A stretch of DNA of 64,000 nt, from positions 2,046,001 through 2,110,000 of the forward strand of contig NZ_CP019962.1 in NCBI RefSeq assembly GCF_000807675.2. Direction: 5' to 3'. Of this stretch, positions 51,269 through 60,026 are shown in pieces (position 1 is the stretch's first letter; each line of letters starts with the position of its first letter). The stretch is from Eubacterium limosum. GTDB taxonomy: Bacteria > Bacillota > Clostridia > Eubacteriales > Eubacteriaceae. The notes beneath the pieces are model-generated. The model was not told the DNA's origin. It saw only the letters and a program-made list of their open reading frames with translations, and made no database searches. The position numbers were made by a program, and so were the translations under genes.

Positions 51269-52235
51269 CAGGATATACGGACGCTCCCATGAATTCAATG
51301 CCCTCGATGATATGGTGCGAGACTGAAGTCATATAGCGATTGGAGGCAGTATACACGCGACCATTTTTGATGGCATCTACATTTTTTAAGCTTTCGTCAG
51401 TTTTCAGAGAATCGGCGAAGGCTTGGAATTCCTGAAGATCGTCCTGTTCCCAGGCCATAAGGATCAGTACCTGTGGGTTCAGCTCAATGATTTTTTCCTT
51501 GGAAATTTTGGCAACGCCGTCCAGTCCAGCATCGGCAGAAACATTGACAGCCCCTATTTTTTGAACAATGTCGTTAAAAATGGTATTGTTGGCATTGGTA
51601 CTGCCATGCATGTTGTAGGCCATGACCTTTACATCTTTATCCTTTGACGTTTCAGATTTGCGGATAACTTCATCCATGCGTTTGTTCATGTCATCTACAA
51701 TGGACTGGCCTTTATCGCTCTCGCCGAGCACCTTGGAGAGGTCCAGGATAATAGCTTCCTGTTCTTCAACAGTAACAGGTGTTTTATAGCCATAGTAGGG
51801 GATGTTGTTATCCTTGAGCTGCTGCAAAAATTCATCTTTGATCCAGCTTGAGCCAATGACCAGATCGGGTTTGGCAGCTAAAAGAGTTTCGATGTTGTTT
51901 TCGATTTTTGGGAATTTAGAGGCTTTGTCTGCAACGTTGGACACAGCCTCATTGTCAGCATTTTTGCCGGAGAGGCCAACAACGCGGCTTTCATCCGCCA
52001 TTTCCAATAACATTTCATCCATACCCAGGGTCAGAGAAGCAATGCGTTCGGGCTTTTGACTGATAGTCAGCTCAGTACCGTCGTAGTTTGTTACGGTTAC
52101 CGGGAAACCGGTGCTGCTGCTGTTTGTCTTTGAGGCGTTGTCTGTGCTGCTTTGGGTACAGCCGCCAAGCAGGGAAGCTGCCAGGAGTAAGGAAAGTGTC
52201 AGGCTCAAAAGGTTGGTTTTTAGTGATTTTTTCAT
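51258..52235 (-). CDS. btuF: Cobalamin-binding lipoprotein
   Basis: A 325-residue class III binding protein starting MKKSLKTNLLSLTLSLLLAA at ATG 52235, with AAAGGAGA upstream. Lipobox LLGGC near residue 24. Mature features: PERIASLTLGMDEMLLEMAD, VGLSGKNADNEAV, LLAAKPDLVIGSSW and a C-terminal lobe ending in the binding region RYMTSVSHHIIEGIEF. It captures corrinoid outside the membrane. The 5' leader carries the riboswitch and a terminator, so expression should drop when cobalamin is plentiful. Confidence 0.88.
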   Translation of the reverse strand: MKKSLKTNLLSLTLSLLLAASLLGGCTQSSTDNASKTNSSSTGFPVTVTNYDGTELTISQKPERIASLTLGMDEMLLEMADESRVVGLSGKNADNEAVSNVADKASKFPKIENNIETLLAAKPDLVIGSSWIKDEFLQQLKDNNIPYYGYKTPVTVEEQEAIILDLSKVLGESDKGQSIVDDMNKRMDEVIRKSETSKDKDVKVMAYNMHGSTNANNTIFNDIVQKIGAVNVSADAGLDGVAKISKEKIIELNPQVLILMAWEQDDLQEFQAFADSLKTDESLKNVDAIKNGRVYTASNRYMTSVSHHIIEGIEFMGASVYPDVF

Positions 52236-52269
52236 CTCTTTGTCTCCTTTTAAATTAATGAAAAGTATT

Positions 52270-52303
52270 AAAAAAGAACCGGTCAGCATTTGCTGACCGG
52301 TTC
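52270..52303 (-). terminator. Riboswitch expression-platform terminator
   Basis: On the minus strand GAACCGGTCAGCA pairs with TGCTGACCGGTTC, followed by six T, just before the btuF ribosome site. This is the off state of the cobalamin switch. Confidence 0.88.
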
Positions 52304-52314
52304 CCATTTAACCA

Positions 52315-52515
52315 GTGATCAACGGTACTGTTTTTACGCGATACCCCAGGCAAAACAGCTTTCAAGGCAGGTCTCCTGACTTACAGATCCTCCGCGGCCC
52401 GCCTTCCCGAATATTTTCAGTGGCCTGATGGGCGTTGTCTCTGCTTACAGTGATGGGTTCGTACCGGATTTTCACCGGTTTCCCTATTCTCTTACGTGTA
52501 TAAGCACCTTGAAAT
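52315..52515 (-). promoter_or_regulatory. Cobalamin riboswitch
   Basis: Minus-strand leader with the conserved core: AATAGGGAAACCGGTGAAAA, CCGGTACGAACCCATCACTG, GGGAAGGCGG and the B12 box GTCAGGAGACCTGCC at about 52364-52378. Promoter and terminator lie at the expected ends. It senses adenosylcobalamin or another corrinoid and ends transcription of btuFCD. Exact ends are approximate. Confidence 0.93.
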
Positions 52516-52538
52516 TGAATATTTATTTAGTTATTTTA

Positions 52539-52567
52539 ATTTTAGCACGTTTTAGAACGTGTGTCAA
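52539..52567 (-). promoter_or_regulatory. btuFCD promoter with a dyad in its spacer
   Basis: On the minus strand TTGACA (52562-52567), 17 bp, TAAAAT (52539-52544). Almost the whole spacer is the perfect inverted repeat CACGTT-CTAA-AACGTG (52546-52561), a likely repressor site additional to the riboswitch. Confidence 0.7.
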
Positions 52568-52623
52568 CGCAGTGCGGCTTTGTGAATAAAATTATTGCCT
52601 CTCTGGGTCTTATCTTGAAAATA

Positions 52624-52632
52624 TGATATAAT
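52624..52632 (+). promoter_or_regulatory. Extended -10 promoter of the second hybrid kinase
   Basis: TGATATAAT, a TGnTATAAT extended -10 box, 85 bp before the start codon; no good -35 box. Confidence 0.5.
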
Positions 52633-52716
52633 ATGATCATGCGTTTGTAAAATAGTGCAGCGTAAAACGCTGATTTCGATAGTATAGATGTACAAGGAAA
52701 AGGGAGAGGAAAACTT

Positions 52717-53373
52717 ATGAAGGATCAGAAAACTGAAGAAGCTACAAGTGCTGAAGTGTTGTTATCACCTGATGAGTATCACCGAATAATGGAAGAAAAT
52801 CGGTTGTTAGAGAAAAAAGCCGGGTATTTTAGATGGATGCTGGATGAATATGCCGGCAATGCATATATTGCGGATATGGAGACTTATGAGCTGTTGTATA
52901 TTAATAAGACTTCCTATGAGACACTTGGGGCTCCGAATGAGAAAGTGATTGGACGTAAATGTTACGAGGTTATACAGTGCAGGACCAGTCCCTGTCCATT
53001 TTGTACTAATGCCTATCTGACGGAAGATGAATTTTATGAATGGGATTTTTATAATCCGTCTTTAGGGCGTAAATTTATGCTCAAGGATCGGATTGTTGAT
53101 TGGGAGGGGCGCAGATGCCGTCTCGAGCTATCTCATGATAATTTTAGTACAGAGTATAAGCTCGAGAAAAAAGAACGGGAGCGGGAAGCCATTCTGAGAA
53201 CTATTCCAGGAGGGTTCGCCCGGGTAGACGCCCGAGATATGCGAACCGTCTTATGGTATGGCGGTAATTTTTTGGAATTGATCGGCTATACGAAGGAGCA
53301 GTTTGAAGATGAGATGCACTCCCGTGCAATTATGTACATCCAGATGATATTGGGCGTGCGGCCAGAATCATGA
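52717..53373 (+). CDS. Hybrid histidine kinase, N-terminal part upstream of a frameshift
   Basis: 218 codons giving the Cys-containing PAS domain (MDEYAGNAYIADMETYELLY; CYEVIQCRTSPCPFC) and the start of the next PAS (WYGGNFLELIGYTKEQFEDE). It then leaves the family pattern after EMHSR and stops at TGA 53371. Comparison with the paralog at 14521 shows that the continuation (YVHPDD then IGRAARIMNNSKES) is present in another frame from about 53325, so one base is missing there. The reading frame is otherwise undamaged, so the event is recent or a sequence error. AAGGGAGAGG precedes the ATG. Confidence 0.85.
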   Translation: MKDQKTEEATSAEVLLSPDEYHRIMEENRLLEKKAGYFRWMLDEYAGNAYIADMETYELLYINKTSYETLGAPNEKVIGRKCYEVIQCRTSPCPFCTNAYLTEDEFYEWDFYNPSLGRKFMLKDRIVDWEGRRCRLELSHDNFSTEYKLEKKEREREAILRTIPGGFARVDARDMRTVLWYGGNFLELIGYTKEQFEDEMHSRAIMYIQMILGVRPES

Positions 53374-54803
53374 ACAATTCGAAAGAAAGCGGTATGTCTA
53401 CGGCTGTTGAAGGGCGGGTTATAACCCATGATGGGAAAATTAAAATTCTTACAATGACCTACAGTTATGTCAGCGGCGAAGAAAGTTGGGATGGCATTGA
53501 GTCCTTTTACAGTGTTGGCATTGACATTACAAAGGAACGGGAGGAACAGGAGATACAGCGCAGGGTATTGAATGAAGCCTATCAGACAGCAAGGGTGGCC
53601 AATGCGGCAAAGACTAATTTTCTTTCAGCTATGTCTCATGACATCCGGACGCCAATGAATGCGGTTATGGGGATGACGGAAATTGCGCAGGCGAATCTTG
53701 ATGCTCCAGACAAGATCCGAGACTGCCTGAATAAAATCAGTTCATCGAGCCAGCATCTGCTCAGCCTGATTAATGAAGTACTGGATATGTCAAAAATTGA
53801 AAGTGGCAAAGTTAACATGACATTAGAGCCCATTAATTTACAAGGACTTACCGATATAGTAGCAGATATGTGCCGGCCTCTGGTTAATGAAAAAAAACAG
53901 CATTTTGAGATCAGCCTTGAAAATGTTAAGCATGAAAATATCATTGCAGATGGCGACCGCTTGCGGCAGGTTTTGATGAATCTCCTTTCCAATGCCATCA
54001 AGTATACGCCCGAAGGTGGGAAGATATCACTGAAAATCAGTGAACAATACTCACCAAATCCTAAAAAAAGCCAGTATGAGTTTGTCTGTACTGATAACGG
54101 CATTGGGATATCTGAAGGGTTTTTACCCCAGGTATTTGATCCTTTTGCTCGGGCTGAGGATCACCAGATCAGTAAGATGCAGGGGACTGGCCTTGGAATG
54201 GCGATTACAGAAAATATAGTCCGCATGATGAATGGTACGGTCAGTGTGGAAAGCGTTAAGGGAAAGGGAAGTATATTTACTGTGTCTGTTCCCTTTGAAG
54301 TGTGTGTGAAGGATGAAACTTACCATGACACATTGGCTGGACCGTCTGAATCTGGAGATGGCGGCAGACGCAAAAACCATGAAAAAGATACGGTTTTTAC
54401 AGATGAAATTTATGGGAAGAAAGTACTTCTGGCAGAGGACAATGAGATTAATCGTGAGATTGCTGTGGAGCTGCTTAAAATGTACGGTATAGAGGTTAAT
54501 GCTGTTACCAATGGGGAGGAAGCAGTGGAGACTTTTGAGAAGTCAGCGCCGGAGGATTACAGTGCCATATTAATGGACATTCAAATGCCGGTTATGAACG
54601 GTTATGAAGCGACCCTGGCAATCCGTCATTTAAAACGTAAGGATGCAAAGACCATTCCAATTATTGCATTGACAGCCAATGCATTCACTTCAGACGCCGC
54701 AAAAGCAAGAAGTGTCGGTATGAATGACCATGTGGCAAAACCCATCGAAATGGATCGTCTGCTTGAAGTGTTGGAAAAATGGATGGATCAAAAATCCAAC
54801 TAA
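53370..54803 (+). CDS. Hybrid histidine kinase, C-terminal part downstream of a frameshift
   Basis: 477 codons from an ATG overlapping the upstream TGA (ATGA) but without a good ribosome site. It contains the rest of the PAS domain, HisKA with SHDIRTPMNAVMGM (His near 91), HATPase with NLLSNAIKYTPEGG, DNGIGI and GTGLGMA, and one receiver domain (LLAEDNEINRE; ILMDIQMPVMNG, Asp near 404). Compared with the 14521 paralog the first receiver domain is absent. Read with the upstream part it makes a cytosolic kinase of about 695 residues. As separate polypeptides it would lack its sensor. Confidence 0.88.
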   Translation: MNNSKESGMSTAVEGRVITHDGKIKILTMTYSYVSGEESWDGIESFYSVGIDITKEREEQEIQRRVLNEAYQTARVANAAKTNFLSAMSHDIRTPMNAVMGMTEIAQANLDAPDKIRDCLNKISSSSQHLLSLINEVLDMSKIESGKVNMTLEPINLQGLTDIVADMCRPLVNEKKQHFEISLENVKHENIIADGDRLRQVLMNLLSNAIKYTPEGGKISLKISEQYSPNPKKSQYEFVCTDNGIGISEGFLPQVFDPFARAEDHQISKMQGTGLGMAITENIVRMMNGTVSVESVKGKGSIFTVSVPFEVCVKDETYHDTLAGPSESGDGGRRKNHEKDTVFTDEIYGKKVLLAEDNEINREIAVELLKMYGIEVNAVTNGEEAVETFEKSAPEDYSAILMDIQMPVMNGYEATLAIRHLKRKDAKTIPIIALTANAFTSDAAKARSVGMNDHVAKPIEMDRLLEVLEKWMDQKSN

Positions 54804-54807
54804 TCAA

Positions 54808-54846
54808 ATAAAAGACCACTCTCTTGTGATAAAGAGTGGTCTTGTT
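54808..54846. terminator. Bidirectional terminator between the kinase and the NSS transporter
   Basis: AAGACCACTCT and AGAGTGGTCTT form an 11-bp stem with T/A tracts on both sides. Confidence 0.88.
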
Positions 54847-54848
54847 TT

Positions 54849-56243
54849 TTACAGTGCAACGCCAAATTTATTTAGGTAACCCATAATAAAGATAAAGAGA
54901 ATGACAAAAGGTAAAATCCAAGTTACATAAAAACGGATACCTTTTGGAAATTTTAAGCCGTTGCCGGTATTGGCCTCATTAATAAAAGCGTCCCAGCCCC
55001 AGCCTTTCTTAGATACACAGAACAGCAGATAAATAAGAGAGCCCAGCGGCAGAAGATTATTACTGACGATAAAGTCCTCAAGATCGAGAATACCGGTACC
55101 CTGGCCCAGCGGCTGAAAGCCTGAAAGTACATTAAAGCCCAGAATACAAGGCATGGACAAAAGGATAATGGCAACCAGGTTAATCAAAACGGATTTTTTT
55201 CGGCTAAAACCCCAGCGGTCAATGGCGAATGAAATAATGTTTTCAAACACAGCGATAACGGTTGACAGTGCGGCAAAGCTCATGAACACAAAGAACAGAG
55301 CACCCCAGACCTGGCCCATGGGCATTTCGTTAAAAATGTTGGGAAGTGTCACAAAAATAAGGGCAGGGCCTTCGTTAGGCGCAACGTTAAAAGCAAAACA
55401 GGCTGGAAAAATAATCAACCCGGACATAATGGCGACAGCCGTATCAAGCAGTGTGACACGGAGGGCTTCGCCGCCCAGTGTGTGGTCTTTTCCGATATAG
55501 CTTCCAAATATTGCCAATGCGCCGATTCCAAGGGACAGGGTAAAAAACGCCTGGCCCATAGCCGCAAAAATCGCTTCACCTAAAATCATATTTCCCTGAG
55601 CGTCATACATCAGATTATTGAAATCCGGCATCAGATAAAATTTCAGGCCTTCTGCCCCTCCTTCCAGTGTGACCGCACGTCCAACCAGAATGATCATGAC
55701 TGCCAACAGGCAAATCATCATAACCTTTGTGATCTTTTCAACCCCGTTTTGAAGCCCTCGGGAGCAAACCCCCATACAGATCAGTACTACGATAATCATA
55801 AAAACGGTCATCAGGACAGGCTGCCCCATCAGGTTCCCGAATTCTGCAGAAACACCATCGGCGTTTAAGCCGACAAAATCGCCCTTGGCCATTTTAATGA
55901 AGTAAAGCAGCAGCCAACCGGCAATGGTGGTGTAAAACATCATCAGCAGATAATTTCCCGCGATACCAAAAAAGCTGTATAGATGCCATTTTGTCCCCTT
56001 TGGTTCTAATTCATCAAAAGAACGGGCAATACTTTTCTGGCTGGCACGGCCGACAGAAAATTCCATGACCATGATCGGCAGCCCCATGATGATTAAAAAC
56101 AATAAATACAGTAAAACAAAAGCAGCGCCGCCGTATTTTCCAACAATATATGGAAAGCGCCAGACATTTCCCAAGCCGATGGCACAGCCTGCCGAAATCA
56201 GCAGAAAGCCCAAGCGAGATGAGAAGGTTTCTCTTTTTTGCAC
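54849..56243 (-). CDS. Sodium:neurotransmitter symporter (NSS/SNF) family transporter
   Basis: A 464-residue LeuT-fold transporter. I start at GTG 56243, which has AAAGGAGGT seven bases upstream; the frame extends 15 codons further but without a ribosome site. TM1 carries SAGCAIGLGNVWRFPYIVGK, the NSS sodium- and substrate-binding signature, and the second motif region is AFFTLSLGIGALAIFGSYIG. Eleven to twelve TM segments. It would couple Na+ influx to uptake of an amino acid such as tryptophan, tyrosine or leucine, well suited to an acetogen with Na+ energetics. Monocistronic. Confidence 0.92.
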   Translation of the reverse strand: MQKRETFSSRLGFLLISAGCAIGLGNVWRFPYIVGKYGGAAFVLLYLLFLIIMGLPIMVMEFSVGRASQKSIARSFDELEPKGTKWHLYSFFGIAGNYLLMMFYTTIAGWLLLYFIKMAKGDFVGLNADGVSAEFGNLMGQPVLMTVFMIIVVLICMGVCSRGLQNGVEKITKVMMICLLAVMIILVGRAVTLEGGAEGLKFYLMPDFNNLMYDAQGNMILGEAIFAAMGQAFFTLSLGIGALAIFGSYIGKDHTLGGEALRVTLLDTAVAIMSGLIIFPACFAFNVAPNEGPALIFVTLPNIFNEMPMGQVWGALFFVFMSFAALSTVIAVFENIISFAIDRWGFSRKKSVLINLVAIILLSMPCILGFNVLSGFQPLGQGTGILDLEDFIVSNNLLPLGSLIYLLFCVSKKGWGWDAFINEANTGNGLKFPKGIRFYVTWILPFVILFIFIMGYLNKFGVAL

Positions 56244-56397
56244 AATACATACCTCCTTTGCAAAAGTTTTCTTTTTAAATAAGTCCAACTTTTAAATTAT
56301 ATCAGATAAACTTTAGAGGGTCAATGGATGACTAGGAAGTGCGTGAAACTGCCATAAGAGTCAGTCTCTTTATTATAGGCAGAATAAATAAATAGAA

Positions 56398-56425
56398 ACC
56401 CCTTCGGCAGACCCGAAGGGGTATA
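56398..56425 (-). terminator. Terminator of the methyltransferase gene
   Basis: On the minus strand ACCCCTTCGG, short loop, CCGAAGGGGTTTC, then T-rich sequence. Confidence 0.75.
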
Positions 56426-56453
56426 TATTAACTCAGTATTAATTAAAATCTGT

Positions 56454-57098
56454 TTAAGCAATGAGTGGAATTCCGGAAGCAACAGCTTTAGCCAGGTAAG
56501 CGTGTTTATTGAGACGGCGCCAGGTGATACCGTTAAAGCCAGCTCCGCCAAGCATTTGCCAGATTTCTTTTTCAGAATACATGCGGATTTCTGTAACTTC
56601 ATTGATAGGCTTACAGAAATTGTTGAGATAGCGCAGTGTAGCACCAAGATAGGTGTCACAGATAACCAGGATTCCCTTTGGTTTAAGTACCCGGTGTACT
56701 TCCTTTAAAACATTGTCTGGGTAGGGGTAGTGGTGAAAAGTTGAGGTGCTGACCACAACGTCAAACTGATTATCTTCATAAGGGAGACACTGTGCGTTCC
56801 CAAATTTGAAAGATACATTTTTGCCTTCCAGACGTTCTTTTGCGCCATTCAGACGGTCCAGAGAATAGTCGAAGCCGCAGGCTTCCATGTCCGGAAAGGT
56901 TTCAAAAAGCTGCTCAAGCATTTTTCCGCCGCCGCAGTCAAGGTCAAGCAACGTTTTAAATTCGTGCCCTTCGAGGGATTCCACAACTTCCTGACGACAG
57001 TCATGGGAATACTGCTTAAACTCACTGGTATTAAACATTGCCGCTAAAACGTCTCTACTAATAACAGATTTTTTTTCTGATTTTTCCTTGGTACTCAT
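56454..57098 (-). CDS. Class I SAM-dependent methyltransferase
   Basis: A 214-residue enzyme starting MSTKEKSEKKSVISRDVLAA at ATG 57098, with GAAAGGAAG upstream. Motif I is LLDLDCGGGKMLEQL (near residue 60), motif II CGFDYSLDRL, and the post-motif segment FDVVVSTSTFHHYPYPDNVL is the UbiE/Methyltransf_11 pattern. The substrate is unknown; small-molecule or lipid methylation is the usual role. It stands alone with its own terminator. Confidence 0.88.
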   Translation of the reverse strand: MSTKEKSEKKSVISRDVLAAMFNTSEFKQYSHDCRQEVVESLEGHEFKTLLDLDCGGGKMLEQLFETFPDMEACGFDYSLDRLNGAKERLEGKNVSFKFGNAQCLPYEDNQFDVVVSTSTFHHYPYPDNVLKEVHRVLKPKGILVICDTYLGATLRYLNNFCKPINEVTEIRMYSEKEIWQMLGGAGFNGITWRRLNKHAYLAKAVASGIPLIA

Positions 57099-57407
57099 AA
57101 TAATACTTCCTTTCGGCTTCCTGTGCCTACAGTGTAGCACTTTTCAAATCAAAAATAAACCTTAAAATTCACTTTAATTTAAAAATACTGTATACATAAA
57201 ATGCATGAAAAGAAAATTTGAAAACTTGCAAAAATGCCATTTTTACAGGTCTTTTTAGCAATTAAAATGGAATTTAATTTAAAAATAATTCTTTCAAGAT
57301 GAATGTAAAAAAGTGCATTTGTTGAAATAATTTGTGCTGACCCGATAAAGTGCCAAAGTGGTCGAAATGAAGTGATTTTTAATAAATCTTAAAAAAATCT
57401 TAAGCAA

Positions 57408-57430
57408 TAAAAAAGACCGCAAAAGCGGTC
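57408..57430 (-). terminator. Terminator of the metallopeptidase gene
   Basis: On the minus strand GACCGC-TTTT-GCGGTC followed by a T run. Confidence 0.88.
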
Positions 57431-57433
57431 ATC

Positions 57434-57967
57434 TTAAATCGGATAATAGGTATTCAAAAAGTCTTCACGCTGCTTCCAGTCCGGCATCAGATTGCCGAGG
57501 GCAGAGTTAAAGCCAAAGTCATGACTGGGATATTTAAAATGAATCATCTCATGCAATGCAATATACTCGATACAAGGAACAGGAACCTTGATGAGTTCCA
57601 GATTTAAGATCAGAATTTTGCTTTTGGGAGAACAGGAACCCCATCGGTCCAGCATGCGGTAGATTCTGAGCTGCGGCATCTGAAGGCAGTATTTCGCTGC
57701 CTTTACAATGGCTTCGGCCAGAATGGGCACAAAAACCTCGCGGGCCTGTTCGCGGTACCACATATCCAGTGCCAGCTCTTTTTGCTTGCGGTTGCCCGGA
57801 TCGATAACCTCCATAATCATATTTTCGCCCTGTATACGTACGCTGGGCTCTGCGGTTGTCTGCATAACAGAGAGGGTGTAGAAATGCCCTAAGTATTTAT
57901 GTCGTTCGCCGGTTTCGTAGCGATATACTTTATTGTGCTCCGGCGTAATTTTTTGTCCTTTAAACAT
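57434..57967 (-). CDS. YgjP-like zinc metallopeptidase (DUF45)
   Basis: A 177-residue protein with the DUF45/YgjP core: YLGHFYTLSV, RMLDRWGSCSPKSKILILNL and the zinc motif ALHEMIHFKYPSHDFGF (HExxH near 143 plus a later His). The usual N-terminal segment of about 50-60 residues before YLG is missing; the protein starts MFKGQKITPEHNK at an ATG with a strong GGAGGT site. It is therefore a short form, or an older truncation that stayed in frame. The catalytic part is complete. The family function (protease or nucleotide hydrolase) is unsettled. Confidence 0.85.
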   Translation of the reverse strand: MFKGQKITPEHNKVYRYETGERHKYLGHFYTLSVMQTTAEPSVRIQGENMIMEVIDPGNRKQKELALDMWYREQAREVFVPILAEAIVKAAKYCLQMPQLRIYRMLDRWGSCSPKSKILILNLELIKVPVPCIEYIALHEMIHFKYPSHDFGFNSALGNLMPDWKQREDFLNTYYPI

Positions 57968-58103
57968 AATGCTACCTCCAAATCTTTATTTATTATACAC
58001 GTTTTCAGCAGTATGGGGTTAATAAATAGTTGGCGGGAAAAGGGAATAATTTGTGGATATAAAAATTTATCTTAACTTATGAAATTTATATTCATATTTC
58101 GAT

Positions 58104-58131
58104 TTGCGGGAACTCTCATAAATGGTATAAT
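58104..58131 (+). promoter_or_regulatory. thyX promoter
   Basis: TTGCGG (58104-58109), 16-bp spacer, TATAAT (58126-58131). Confidence 0.65.
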
Positions 58132-58188
58132 AATAACATTGTCTGTTTAGGACAAAATTACGACGCTCATAACAAAGGAGAGAAAACA

Positions 58189-58959
58189 ATGGAAACCAAA
58201 CTCAGTGTTACGTTAATCGAGCATACCCCCGAACCGGAAAAGCTTGTGGCTGCTGCTGCTAAACTCTGTTATTCGCATGCTGGTGCTGCGGAAATCATGG
58301 AGGATCTGACACCGGAAAATGTAAATAAATTTTTAAACCGTTTAATGGACATGGGACATGCTTCCCCCATTGAACATGCCAGTTTTACCTTTGCGATTGA
58401 AGGTGTGAGCCGTGCCCTGACTCACCAGCTGGTACGACACCGGATGGCAAGCTTTAGCCAGAAATCCCAGCGCTATGTTACGGAGGGGCAGTTTAATTAC
58501 GTTGTACCTTACGAAATTGCAAACATTCCAGAGGCGAAAGAAGAGTATATCCGAGCCATGGAAAATGCCCAGCATTCCTATGATGTGATTGCTGAAAAAC
58601 TCATTCAAAAGCATAAGCAGGAATTGATGGCAGAAGGAAAATCTGAAAAGCAGGCTGCAAATATGGCAGAAAAACAGGGAATCGAGGATGCCCGTTTTGT
58701 ATTGCCAAATGCCTGTGAAACAAAAATTGTGGTCACTATGAATGTCCGTGAGCTGCTGCATTTCTTTAATCAGCGTTGCTGCATGCGTGCACAGTGGGAA
58801 ATCCGAGCCTGTGCCATTGCCATGCTGGTGGAATGCCGCAAGGTTGCACCGATCTTATTTAAAAATGCTGGTCCACGCTGTGTGGAAGGCCCTTGCCCCG
58901 AAGGTGCAATGAGCTGTGGCAAGATCAATGAAGTTCGAGAAACCTTTAAAGCTTTATAA
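58189..58959 (+). CDS. thyX: Flavin-dependent thymidylate synthase
   Basis: A 256-residue ThyX, making dTMP from dUMP with methylene-tetrahydrofolate and FADH2. The ThyX motif [14 protein letters not shown] lies at residues 84-97, preceded by [14 protein letters not shown], and [20 protein letters not shown] provides the C-terminal nucleotide-binding part. It is somewhat longer than classical ThyX (about 220-230) because of a charged helical insertion at 125-165. AAAGGAG precedes the ATG. Confidence 0.95.
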   Translation: METKLSVTLIEHTPEPEKLVAAAAKLCYSHAGAAEIMEDLTPENVNKFLNRLMDMGHASPIEHASFTFAIEGVSRALTHQLVRHRMASFSQKSQRYVTEGQFNYVVPYEIANIPEAKEEYIRAMENAQHSYDVIAEKLIQKHKQELMAEGKSEKQAANMAEKQGIEDARFVLPNACETKIVVTMNVRELLHFFNQRCCMRAQWEIRACAIAMLVECRKVAPILFKNAGPRCVEGPCPEGAMSCGKINEVRETFKAL

Positions 58960-59000
58960 AGGACAGGTGTGTATAAAAATTTAAAAAGGTTGGAAAAAGT

Positions 59001-59849
59001 ATGAATGACATTCAAAATCCATTAAAGCTGAACATTATTTTATCTCTGATCGCATCGGTTTTGGGCGTTCTGGTGGTCTTTGTACCTGGTATGATGGCGG
59101 ATATCGGCCCATACCAGTTCTATTGCAATTATTTTGGAATTATCCTGATTGTCGGAGGCATTCTCTTTGCGCTGTTTTATTTCAAACGCTACAAGGCATT
59201 TGAAAACTTTATAAAGAGCGATGAAGAAAAAATCTGTTGGGAGTACGATGATGCTTTATATGAAAGCTTTATTGGCGAGCTCAATGAAATCCAGAAAAAA
59301 GCCAGTAAAAAGAAATTTTTTATTCTTCTGGCGGTTATCGTTGTTTTATCAGTTGTCCTGTTCTTCCTGTTGAGTGAGGAAAGCAAGATGCTGGCTGTAG
59401 CTTTTGGGGTGTTCTTTGCAGTCACTGCGGTAATATTTGTGCTTATTGCGCCAAACTCTTTCCGCTTGAGAGCGACAAATAAACCCTATTGCTCCATTAT
59501 CGGTGTGGATCAAGCTTATATGATGGGCCGTTATCATTCCTGGAAACGTGCAAGAGCCAAGGTTAAGGAGCATGACAATGGACATCATGTTTACCGTGTG
59601 TTGGCTATCAATTATGAAGCCATGACAGTCAATGGTAAGCTTTTTAGAGAATGGAACGCTCTGTTGCCCAATGAAAACTCTGAAACCATTCAGATCGCCA
59701 AGGGGCTGGCCAATAAAATAAATCGCCGTACTAAGGAATTCGAGGGTAAAGGTAAAAAGAAAGACATCTTAGAGCGTCTTTTTGATAAAATGCTCGGCCG
59801 TTCAGATGATGACAAGGATGATAAAAAAAGTAAGAAAAAAGAGTCTTGA
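59001..59849 (+). CDS. Four-TM membrane protein of unknown function
   Basis: A 282-residue protein with TM hairpins at about 10-30 and 35-57, and at 103-123 and 128-150, separated by a charged helical segment (residues 60-100). A soluble C-terminal domain (about 155-255) contains VDQAYMMGRYHSWKRARAKV and ends in a Lys/Asp-rich tail. I do not recognise the family. It follows thyX by 41 bp and may be cotranscribed, and it ends at a strong terminator. Confidence 0.75.
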   Translation: MNDIQNPLKLNIILSLIASVLGVLVVFVPGMMADIGPYQFYCNYFGIILIVGGILFALFYFKRYKAFENFIKSDEEKICWEYDDALYESFIGELNEIQKKASKKKFFILLAVIVVLSVVLFFLLSEESKMLAVAFGVFFAVTAVIFVLIAPNSFRLRATNKPYCSIIGVDQAYMMGRYHSWKRARAKVKEHDNGHHVYRVLAINYEAMTVNGKLFREWNALLPNENSETIQIAKGLANKINRRTKEFEGKGKKKDILERLFDKMLGRSDDDKDDKKSKKKES

Positions 59850-59862
59850 TGAAAAAATCTTA

Positions 59863-59895
59863 AACATTCCGGTAAATTTACCGGAATGTTTTTTT
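59863..59895 (+). terminator. Terminator after the membrane protein gene
   Basis: AACATTCCGGTAAA pairs with TTTACCGGAATGTT in a 14-bp palindrome, then T. Confidence 0.92.
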
Positions 59896-60026
59896 GTTTG
59901 AAATGCTTAGGATACGCAAGTTTTGTTGAATAAAAATATTCCATACCGTTTTCTGTGGTAGACATAAGTATATCCATATGGTATAATAAACCATACCCCC
60001 AAAGTAGAAGGTTTTAAGGATATAAA

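Noticed and set aside
49464-52235. Siderophore or heme importer
   Set aside because: The proteins alone are ambiguous, but the cobalamin riboswitch in the leader decides for corrinoid uptake.
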